DNA from: Paenibacillus xylanivorans
GTDB lineage: Bacteria > Bacillota > Bacilli > Paenibacillales > Paenibacillaceae
Direction of reading: 5' to 3'
Assembly: GCF_001280595.1 (NCBI RefSeq)
Contig: NZ_LITU01000053.1
Location: 413,822 to 477,821 of the forward strand
Length of the DNA stretch: 64,000 bases
Shown: positions 57,923-64,000 of the stretch, piece after piece
Layout of the letters: every line of letters starts with the position of its first letter
Numbering within the stretch: position 1 is the first letter of the stretch
Notes under the pieces: generated by a model
The model's input: only the letters and a program-made list of their open reading frames with translations
Databases searched by the model: none
Told to the model about the DNA's origin: nothing
Position numbers and translations under genes: made by a program

Positions 57923-59230
57923 ATGAGTTCAAACAGACAACTATGTATTGGATTGTCCCTAAATGCAACGTGGAATAAAGGTGACGGTTGGCGACACCCG
58001 GATAGCGGAGTGGAGCAAACAGGAGCCATTGACTATTATATTCATTGGGCAAAAATAGCAGAGAACTCAAAGCTCGATTTTCTTTTCAGAGCGGATTATC
58101 TATATATTAGCCCGCAGATGTTAGGCGATTCTTCTAATTTCGGCAGCCCGGACCCTACTTTGTTTTTTGCAGCTATAGCTCGTGAAACCGATCGGATCGG
58201 ACTGGTTACGACCATTTCCACCACGTTTAATCCACCGTACATTGTTGCCCGACAGCTTCAATCCTTGAATTGGCTAAGCAATGGACGTGCTGGCTGGAAT
58301 ATTGTCACTTCTATTGAGGGAGCCGATAATTTCGGTAATTCACCAATGCCATCCCCGGAAGAAAGGTATTCCAAGGCAATAGAGTTTACGGATGTGGTAT
58401 GCAAGCTTTGGGATAGTTTTCCGAGTGAAGCCATTGTTATTGACCGTGAGTCAGGCATGTTTTCTGATAAGGAAAAAGTGAATGCAATTCATCATTCTGG
58501 TGAATTTTTCAGTGTAAAAGGGCCTCTAACTTTACCTTCTCATCCATCGGGAAGCATTCCTTTGTTTCAAGCCGGAGCTTCGGAAATTGGACGGAATTTT
58601 GCCTCTTCCGTAGCGGATGCTATTTTTGCGGCAATGCCGGATCTTGAATCGGGTGTGGAATTGCGAAGTGATTTGAGAAAAAGAGCTGTAGAACATGGGC
58701 GCGATCCGAACACGATTAAAGTTTTGCCGGGTTTATATTTCTTCCTGGCCGATACGCACGAAGGAGCGCTTGAATTACATAAGGCTGCTCATGCCCATTT
58801 AAGTCTTGAGCGTAGACATGCCTCTCTCCAATCGTTGATGGGCCTTGATTTAAGCGGTTTTTCCTTGGATCAACGCGTAACTGAAGATATGCTTCCAGCT
58901 CCTGATCAGGCTGTCCGCAGCCGCACACATGCCGAGCTGTTGCGCCGATTTATTACAAAATATCAACCTACAGTGAAAGAGATCCTGGACCGGCCAGAGG
59001 TTGTCGGATCTGCCCATTGGGTATCTGTGGGGACAGTCGAGACCGTAATGAATGATATTATTGAGCGGGTTGAGGCAGGTGCGATTGATGGATTCATCGC
59101 GCTGCCAGGCGGTTCAGAAAAATCGATGGAAATATTCTTTGAAAAGCTGATTCCGAAGTTGGTTGAAAGAGGCTTGTTCAGAAGTGAATATATGGGACAA
59201 ACGTTGCGTGATCATTTGGAGGGTTCATAG
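57923..59230 (+). CDS. NtaA/SnaA/DszA-type FMN-dependent monooxygenase
   Basis: 435 residues from ATG 57923 (GAAAGG ahead). Bacterial luciferase-like TIM barrel of the NtaA/DszA subgroup, normal length 430-460: FLFRADYLYISP, TTISTTFNPPYIVARQLQSLNWLSNGRAGWNIVTS and PLFQAGASEIGRNFA (long stretch by position 58189-58308). These enzymes use FMNH2 from a separate reductase and O2 to oxidise C-N or C-S bonds, for example in aminopolycarboxylates or sulfonates. A Fur box controls it and a siderophore-binding lipoprotein follows, so an iron-chelator substrate is possible. No flavin reductase lies nearby. Confidence 0.9.
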   Translation: MSSNRQLCIGLSLNATWNKGDGWRHPDSGVEQTGAIDYYIHWAKIAENSKLDFLFRADYLYISPQMLGDSSNFGSPDPTLFFAAIARETDRIGLVTTISTTFNPPYIVARQLQSLNWLSNGRAGWNIVTSIEGADNFGNSPMPSPEERYSKAIEFTDVVCKLWDSFPSEAIVIDRESGMFSDKEKVNAIHHSGEFFSVKGPLTLPSHPSGSIPLFQAGASEIGRNFASSVADAIFAAMPDLESGVELRSDLRKRAVEHGRDPNTIKVLPGLYFFLADTHEGALELHKAAHAHLSLERRHASLQSLMGLDLSGFSLDQRVTEDMLPAPDQAVRSRTHAELLRRFITKYQPTVKEILDRPEVVGSAHWVSVGTVETVMNDIIERVEAGAIDGFIALPGGSEKSMEIFFEKLIPKLVERGLFRSEYMGQTLRDHLEGS

Positions 59231-59307
59231 GTCATTACTGTTTTTTTATTTTAAAGCGAGAGCATGTGTACACACAATATGGATTACGTATCGTATGGGG
59301 AGGACAT

Positions 59308-60252
59308 ATGAACAGATTAATAGGATGGATTGCATCGATAATTATACTTGCAGGAGTACTGGCTGGATGTTCTGAAACGCCAGTCGCAGTTACTCCTGAA
59401 GCCAGCAAAATCGAGGGTGAAGGATGGCCAAGAACCATTAAGGATGCCAGCGACAATGGAGTGGTGCTTGAGAAACGACCAGAGCGTATAGCGGTGCTAC
59501 ATCCTTTGTATTTAGATTACTTTTTTGCTTTGGATACACCTCCCATTGCATCAACAAGCGCGGCGGAAGCATTGGAAAAGTTTGCTACTTTACAGCCTTA
59601 CGCCGAATCTGCTGATATTATTGATTTGGGGAGCGACTCAGCGAATTTGGAAAAGATTATTGCGGCTCAGCCTGATGTAATTGTAACCTTCAAGGGGTCT
59701 GTGGATACCATTTATGATGAGTTGAACAAGATTGCTCCAGTCATCTTAATCGACTATACTGACACCTGGGAAAAAACGACGATGCTTCTCGCTGAGGTTG
59801 TTGGAAAAGAGAAGTTGGCGGAAGAAACCATCAAGGAAACCCAAGAAATGATAGTGAAAACGAAAGAACAGTTAAGTACTCTTGAGAATAAAACCTTTGC
59901 CTTGCTACGAGTTGACAGCAAAGCCAATTTTAATGCTCAAGGATCTAAGAATACAATGTACTACAATCAAACTTCAGGCTTTGGGTTATCGGCACCGAAG
60001 GGATATCCAGAGGGGGGAGAGTCGCTGTCGCTGGAGGGGCTATCTGACATGAATCCCGATTATATTATTATCCAGCATGATATTGACGTAGCAAAGGCAG
60101 CGTTAAAGGAAAAGGAATCTTCGAAGGTATGGAACTCACTGGAGGCAGTAAAAAACAACCATGTTCTTATATTTGATAATTCCCTCAATAGTGCGAGTAT
60201 CCTGGCTGTCCGTTTGGCCTCAGAGTATTTTCTGAAATTGGCTGAACAATAA
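59308..60252 (+). CDS. Iron-siderophore-binding lipoprotein (FecB/FhuD family)
   Basis: 314 residues from ATG 59308 (GGGGAGGA ahead). Lipobox GVLAGC (Cys near 21). Class III binding protein: TIKDASDNGVVLEKRPERIAVL, then IDLGSDSANLEKIIAAQPDVIVTF, and the C-terminal VKNNHVLIFDNSLNS. Captures ferric siderophore or another chelate outside the cell for an ABC importer; permease and ATPase genes are not here. Likely cotranscribed with the Fur-boxed monooxygenase 77 bases upstream. Confidence 0.9.
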   Translation: MNRLIGWIASIIILAGVLAGCSETPVAVTPEASKIEGEGWPRTIKDASDNGVVLEKRPERIAVLHPLYLDYFFALDTPPIASTSAAEALEKFATLQPYAESADIIDLGSDSANLEKIIAAQPDVIVTFKGSVDTIYDELNKIAPVILIDYTDTWEKTTMLLAEVVGKEKLAEETIKETQEMIVKTKEQLSTLENKTFALLRVDSKANFNAQGSKNTMYYNQTSGFGLSAPKGYPEGGESLSLEGLSDMNPDYIIIQHDIDVAKAALKEKESSKVWNSLEAVKNNHVLIFDNSLNSASILAVRLASEYFLKLAEQ

Positions 60253-60261
60253 TTGTTATAC

Positions 60262-60302
60262 AAAAGATCCGATTGCTGATTCTGAGCGCAATCGGATCTT
60301 TT
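60262..60302 (+). terminator. Terminator of the Fur-regulated operon
   Basis: AAAAGATCCGATTGC / GCAATCGGATCTTTT, 15 perfect pairs with loop of 11 bases, ending in TTTTAA. Confidence 0.87.
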
Positions 60303-60395
60303 AATGTAAGAAGACAAGAACATTGTCGTATTGAGTCCGCCTTAATATTAGAATTAAAGGGAAATTATAGAGTGCAAAAAGTGGTGAACGGCCGC

Positions 60396-60593
60396 ACCGC
60401 CCGGAGTAACCAGGCAAGCGAAGACGATGACATATGTGTCAACGTTCCACAGCAGCTCCGACGAACTCGGATGCAGCCCGCTGAGCGAGAGCATTGGAAC
60501 CGCCAGATTGATGGCGGCAACAAGGCCAACGACCAGGATGATGCACGCGCAAACGCAGGGCAGAATCAGCCCCGGTTGTCGTGACGTTTTCAC
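60396..60593 (-). pseudogene. Remnant of a DHA2-type MFS exporter (N-terminus only)
   Basis: From GTG 60593, 29 bases after the stop of the SDR gene, about 66 residues match the start of a 14-segment MFS exporter: CACIILVVGLVAAINLAVPM, LSGLHPSSSELLWNVDTYVI and CLVTPGGA (membrane segments 1 and 2). The frame is lost after GGA, where the family continues with the GDRxGRR motif. Base composition matches the adjacent GC-rich block, so the deletion probably marks the end of the transferred segment. Confidence 0.72.
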
Positions 60594-60622
60594 GGCAACC
60601 GGGGAAACTATCCTTGGAGCAC

Positions 60623-61528
60623 TTATGGTTTTCCGACATGCTTGTACGCACCAGCCTTGATGTCATCCATCAGAGTTGGTGAAGCTGGCGTCCATCCGAG
60701 AAGTTCGCGAGTACGTTCGCTGGAGCCGGTCATGGATAGTTTAAAGAAGCTGCCGACCAATCCGAAGTGCGCATCGGCGTCTTCTGATGCAATCGAGGCT
60801 ACCGGGATGTCGAGGGTGCGCCCGATTGCTTCGGCAATCGATCGAGTGGTGATGGCTTCCTCTGCGATCGCATGTAGACGCGATCCAGCCGGCGCCTTTT
60901 CGAGTCCCAGCCGGAGGAGCCGGGCTGCGTCGGAACGGTGCACTGCAGACCAAGCGTTGGAACCGTCACCGATGTACCCGGACACGCCCTGCCTGCGGGC
61001 CGCGGATATTAGGAAATTAATGAATCCCCAATCTCCAGTCCCGTGGACCGTCGGAGCGAAACGGGTGATGATGGTCCGTACTCCACGACCGACGTAGTCG
61101 AGAGCAAGATTTTCGGAGCCCCCCCTGTCAGAGCCCGGGCCCACAGCTGGGGACGGGTCAGCCTCCAACACCGGACGCCCTTGAACCAGACCGGAGATGG
61201 CATTAGCGACTATGAAAGGCCGGTCAGTACCGATCAGTGTCTCGGCGAGAGTTTCGACTGCAGCCCGTTCAGCACGATCCGACTCCGTAGGATTCGCCCA
61301 GTCATGCTTGTTCGCCAGGTGGATGACAGCCTCAGCTTCGGACGCCCCCCGGCGGAGGGCGTCGAGGTCATCGAGATCCCCGCGCAGTGCAGTCGCGCCT
61401 TTCTCTTCAAGCGAAGCCGCAGAGACGTCCGACCGAGCCAGTCCGACGACCTTGTAGCCTGCTCTCAGCAACTCATCTACGGTGGCCGATCCAATCCATC
61501 CCGTTGCTCCAGTAATAAATACATTCAT
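60623..61528 (-). CDS. NAD(P)-dependent epimerase/dehydratase-type SDR (GC-rich, probably transferred)
   Basis: 301 residues from ATG 61528, eight bases after AAGGAGG. Extended/atypical SDR with TGATGWIGSATVDELL at the N-terminus and LRGDLDDLDAL; a conserved RFAPTVHG region is present. The usual YxxxK is not evident, as in the subgroup of NmrA/epimerase-like resistance-locus proteins. About 60% G+C, clearly above the flanks, with Ala/Arg-rich, actinobacterium-like composition. Probably once cotranscribed with the exporter remnant. The promoter has the same operator as the DUF3500 gene. Confidence 0.87.
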   Translation of the reverse strand: MNVFITGATGWIGSATVDELLRAGYKVVGLARSDVSAASLEEKGATALRGDLDDLDALRRGASEAEAVIHLANKHDWANPTESDRAERAAVETLAETLIGTDRPFIVANAISGLVQGRPVLEADPSPAVGPGSDRGGSENLALDYVGRGVRTIITRFAPTVHGTGDWGFINFLISAARRQGVSGYIGDGSNAWSAVHRSDAARLLRLGLEKAPAGSRLHAIAEEAITTRSIAEAIGRTLDIPVASIASEDADAHFGLVGSFFKLSMTGSSERTRELLGWTPASPTLMDDIKAGAYKHVGKP

Positions 61529-61627
61529 CTGTGTTACCTCCTTGTAGCCCTTCCACAGGCTACACTTCATATTTTTTTACGGTTACTCGCATTGTCAGGA
61601 TTCACGAAAATGTCCGCTTCTGACAAT

Positions 61628-61676
61628 TACGAGACATTGTGTAACTTAATATAACAGTTACAGTACAATGTGTCTA
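61628..61676 (-). promoter_or_regulatory. Promoter and TetR-type operators of the SDR gene
   Basis: On the minus strand TAGACA (61676-61671), 17 bases, TATATT (61653-61648). Downstream of the -10 lies TACGAGACATTGTGT (plus orientation, 61628-61642), 13 of 15 identical to TACGAGACACGGTGT at 62906. A related copy, ACACATTGT with TGTCTAGTA, overlaps the -35. Both sites suggest control by the TetR protein at 62977. Confidence 0.7.
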
Positions 61677-61812
61677 GTAATTATTTTGGAGTAGGGACAA
61701 GACGCGTGGGAAGACCCATGGATGCATGACGTGAGCGAATGTCGGCTTAGTGACGAGCGGGTTTGGAGAGTCATCAATCAGTGTTGCGTGAGCGCCAATG
61801 GGCAAGTTTGTT

Positions 61813-62811
61813 TTAGAAGGCATTCCCACCATAGTCCGTGTTCTTGTCGCGCCACACAGCGTGTGGATGTGGGTCTGAAAGGATTATACCGCTGTGCATA
61901 GAAAACTCGATCCACACCGAAGGACCGTCGATACGGATATAGTCCTTCGGTTTACTCAGGGAGGTTGAGCCCGAATAAGCGACGTACGTGAAATCGAGCT
62001 CGTCCTCATAGCCAGCGAGGATTCTCGCAGCGTTCTCGTCGTCGATGCTGCTGACATAGGTTTCGATCGCTGCTAGCAGCAGGGCTCTCTGGTCTTCGCG
62101 TAATTCGAAGCCCCGAATGCCCTCAGCCGTCGTAGGGAACGCCCAATCCTTGCCTGGGCCCAGCAAGAGATCCCGGTACTTGTCGCGGAGTCTGGATAAG
62201 GATAACTGGTCATTGTCAAATGAGGCGAGCGGAGCTACGAAGGTTCTCTGTGCCTGCTGCTGGGGTTGATTGCTTATGCCGTTGTACTCGAAGGTCGAGA
62301 ACGGTTCAGTACCACGGAACGAGGGGGTTGCTCCAACGAGGTTACCACCAGTGTAAGTGTTGGCGACTGCGAGGTGGTGTCCGCCGAATTGCAGCTCCCA
62401 CGTCCCCGAATCTGATGGCGTACCAAGGAAGGCAACGTAGAAGTTCTCCCGCCCGTAGTCCCGGGCCACACCGTAATCACGAAGATAGTCGTCGGCATTA
62501 AGGATCTGTTGGATCTCGTCATAGCCCTTGTTCTTGCCTGAACCGGTAGCCGCCGCGAGTAAGACATTCAGCGATGTCCATTGTTCTTCCGAGAGCCTGC
62601 CGATCCGGAGACCGCTTCGGCCGCGGTGACCCATCGTTGCCTGGGGATAGTTCGACCAGTTCACTACATTTTTCAGCGAATAGTCCTGGTTCAAATCGCG
62701 GAGCTGGTCATAGGAGAGCGTAGCCGCGAACGACTTCGCGAGCTCGACGACTTTGCCATTCAAGGTTGTTGGGCAGTTGTACGTATGTGCCACTCTAGCC
62801 GTAGATATGCG
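61813..62811 (-). CDS. DUF3500 protein
   Basis: 332 residues from ATG 62811 (AAGGAG 12 bases ahead; a start eight codons earlier overlaps that site). DUF3500 marks: GLRIGRLSEEQWTSLNVLLAA, the region YGRENFYVAFLGTPSDSGTWELQFGGHHLA (62362-62451) and the terminal SGIILSDPHPHAVWRDKNTDYGG. The HH and the DPHPH motif could bind metal. Family members usually carry a signal peptide; this one has none. Function unknown. Divergent from the TetR gene and in the GC-rich block. Confidence 0.88.
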   Translation of the reverse strand, partial: RISTARVAHTYNCPTTLNGKVVELAKSFAATLSYDQLRDLNQDYSLKNVVNWSNYPQATMGHRGRSGLRIGRLSEEQWTSLNVLLAAATGSGKNKGYDEIQQILNADDYLRDYGVARDYGRENFYVAFLGTPSDSGTWELQFGGHHLAVANTYTGGNLVGATPSFRGTEPFSTFEYNGISNQPQQQAQRTFVAPLASFDNDQLSLSRLRDKYRDLLLGPGKDWAFPTTAEGIRGFELREDQRALLLAAIETYVSSIDDENAARILAGYEDELDFTYVAYSGSTSLSKPKDYIRIDGPSVWIEFSMHSGIILSDPHPHAVWRDKNTDYGGNAF

Positions 62812-62894
62812 CATAATAATTGTTATCTCCTTCATAGCCCTCTTCGGGCATCAATTGAAATGATCGACACAGTTTCGAGTCACCGTGCACCGAA

Positions 62895-62970
62895 AATATA
62901 GCATATACGAGACACGGTGTCCACATATATGGTTTGGAATTGGACAAAGAGGACTGTCTCCGTGTATAGT
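62895..62970. promoter_or_regulatory. Divergent promoters with shared TetR-type operator
   Basis: Minus strand (DUF3500): TGGACA (62923-62918), 17 bases, TATATT (62900-62895). Plus strand (tetR): TGGACA (62941-62946), 18 bases, TATAGT (62965-62970). The palindrome GACACGGTGTC (62911-62921), inside TACGAGACACGGTGT, overlaps the -35/spacer of the DUF3500 promoter. The tetR ATG at 62977 is seven bases past its -10, so its mRNA should be leaderless. Confidence 0.7.
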
Positions 62971-62976
62971 TGAGAC

Positions 62977-63561
62977 ATGAAAAAAGAACATTATCATGGC
63001 GGTCGTCCCCGAAGTGAGCAAGCGAGGGCGGCTATTTTGGATGCGGTTGATGACCTCTTGGTCGAGGTCGGATATGCGGCAATGACGATGAAGGGCATCT
63101 CCGAGAAAGCAGGAGTGTCCCGGCAGACTTTGTACCGTTGGTGGTCACACAAAGCGGAAATCCTGTTCGAGGCCAGTGTAGCCGATGCCGAGGAAGAATT
63201 GGAGATTAGTCCCACAGGGGCTCCGTTGGATGATCTAAGAGCGTACCTGGAAGCACTCGTTCGCTTCCTTACGCACTCACCGGCAGGCGCTGCCTATCGG
63301 GCTCTCCTGGGTGAAGCACAACACGACTCTGCCGTGGGGGAACTACTCTCTGCGAAGGACCTGCTCGGCGACAGCGCCCGGGTCGTGATTGAGCGCGCGC
63401 TCGGGAAGGACACACTTCCAATTCCAATCGATCAGGCAACAGCCTTGTTGATTGGACCGACATTCTTCTGGATTCTGAGCGGACGCAATTCCGAACAACT
63501 TGTCCCACTTAAACTTGCCGAAGACTTCATGAGCGACCTTCGTGCAAGACAATTGCGCTGA
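62977..63561 (+). CDS. TetR/AcrR-family repressor (leaderless)
   Basis: 194 residues from ATG 62977. N-terminus MKKEHYHGGRPRSEQARAAI and helix-turn-helix MTMKGISEKAGVSRQTLYRWWSHKAEIL; C-terminal dimer domain of the TetR_C_16-like type. No Shine-Dalgarno; the ATG falls on the predicted transcription start, a pattern common in Actinobacteria and rare in Bacillota. It should control itself, the DUF3500 gene and the SDR(-exporter) operon through the shared operator. Confidence 0.9.
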   Translation: MKKEHYHGGRPRSEQARAAILDAVDDLLVEVGYAAMTMKGISEKAGVSRQTLYRWWSHKAEILFEASVADAEEELEISPTGAPLDDLRAYLEALVRFLTHSPAGAAYRALLGEAQHDSAVGELLSAKDLLGDSARVVIERALGKDTLPIPIDQATALLIGPTFFWILSGRNSEQLVPLKLAEDFMSDLRARQLR

Positions 63562-63667
63562 AGGGTCGCTTAATTGCAAAGACCGACTGGACAAGATGAA
63601 GAATGGAATCCACTTACTCATTGCTCACGTGGTTACACTGCATAGGGCTTAGCGTAAACGAGGTACT

Positions 63668-63714
63668 ATTAATAGCAAGATAGCGACTTGAAGGTCGGTA
63701 TCTTGCTATTAATA
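63668..63714. repeat. Large inverted repeat without U-run
   Basis: ATTAATAGCAAGATA-CGAC / GTCG-TATCTTGCTATTAAT, 19 of 20 pairs around a six-base loop. No T-run on either side. It lies about 100 bases after the tetR stop in a 439-base stretch (63562-64000) without a supported gene; a 66-codon frame at 63730-63930 lacks an RBS and any family resemblance. Confidence 0.6.
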
Positions 63715-63917
63715 TGTGTTACTTGATCGTTGGAGATTGACAGTCGCGCTTTTCAGCAAATGGATACTCAATTCCTTTTTAACGTTTTCTTATTGTGTAA
63801 AATGATGGGGATCAAAAGGGCGGTACACAAGTACAAATTCTTGTTCACCGTCAATAGATTCGTAGATTATAGAGATGGATTAAAATGGTATTTCGCGGGG
63901 CAAGAACATGATACCAG

Positions 63918-63950
63918 AAGAAGTCGCTAATTTAGCGGCTTTTTTTATTT
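63918..63950 (+). terminator. Orphan terminator near the right edge
   Basis: AAGTCGCTAA / TTAGCGGCTT followed by TTTTTTTATTTT, identical over 25 bases to the terminator at 10869. No intact gene ends before it, so a gene upstream may have decayed. Confidence 0.75.
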
Positions 63951-64000
63951 TAGCCTTTACTTCATCTAAGTCAAATAAAATGTACCCTATAAGATGGACA

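Noticed and set aside
61043..61654. 203-codon plus-strand frame opposite the GC-rich SDR gene
   Set aside because: No ribosome binding site or family features; the minus-strand gene has clear SDR motifs and an AGGAGG site.
63730..63930. 66-codon frame near the right edge
   Set aside because: No RBS, no recognisable domain, and its end lies within a terminator; may be decayed sequence.

Overview
The window looks like chromosomal DNA of a spore-forming Bacillota of the Paenibacillus type. Supporting signs are the many AGGAGG-type ribosome binding sites, YesM/YesN-type sensor-regulator pairs, LplA/LplB/YtcP-type sugar importers, modular secreted glycanases with CBM35, X2 and CBM3 modules, a Listeria-like rifampin phosphotransferase, a barnase/barstar pair and likely exosporium-type proteins. 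No rRNA, tRNA, CRISPR array, complete insertion sequence or phage module was seen.

Layout. 1-5.5 kb: an EamA/DMT exporter cut by the window edge, a UPF0145-TraB/GumN operon, and a divergent OmpR-type two-component system. 5.8-11 kb: rifampin phosphotransferase rph, a MaoC-like hydratase, and a DHA2-type MFS exporter behind a near-perfect Fur box. 11.2-17 kb: a complete ribose operon rbsRKDACB with an operator at its promoter and a second operator-like palindrome inside rbsK. 17-21.7 kb: a small unknown gene, a decayed nitronate monooxygenase, two tandem ExsC-like proteins, a TetR/SDR pair with a palindromic operator, and a NUDIX hydrolase.

21.6-47.4 kb is a large glycan-utilisation region. 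The first half has a minus-strand set (GH31, YesN, YesM, and a membrane-anchored solute-binding protein fused to the system by a 4-nt overlap) facing a plus-strand importer operon (lipoprotein, two permeases, secreted DUF4832-CBM35 protein). The second half has a membrane AraC-type regulator, an LplB/YtcP/LplA-type importer, a DUF4091 protein and a GH29 alpha-L-fucosidase-like enzyme. It ends with a secreted GH26 mannanase whose reading frame is cut by an in-frame TGA replacing a Trp codon, separating the catalytic part from its X2-X2-CBM3 tail. Neither importer has its own ATPase here; a shared MsmX/UgpC-type ATPase elsewhere is the usual solution.

47.5-60.3 kb: barnase-like lipoprotein and barstar, an Eis-like acetyltransferase, a dapA-family aldolase divergent from a LysR regulator, a TetR-MMPL exporter operon controlled by a 42-nt palindrome, a truncated aminoglycoside-phosphotransferase-like gene, a CD3324-type HTH gene preceded by a candidate leader-peptide attenuator, an HSL-type esterase, and a second Fur-boxed locus (flavin monooxygenase plus siderophore-binding lipoprotein).

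60.3-63.6 kb is a distinct, more GC-rich block (SDR, remnant of a DHA2 exporter, DUF3500 protein, TetR regulator) whose promoters share a 15-bp operator and whose regulator gene appears to be transcribed without a leader. It is the best candidate for recent horizontal acquisition, probably from an actinobacterium-like source.
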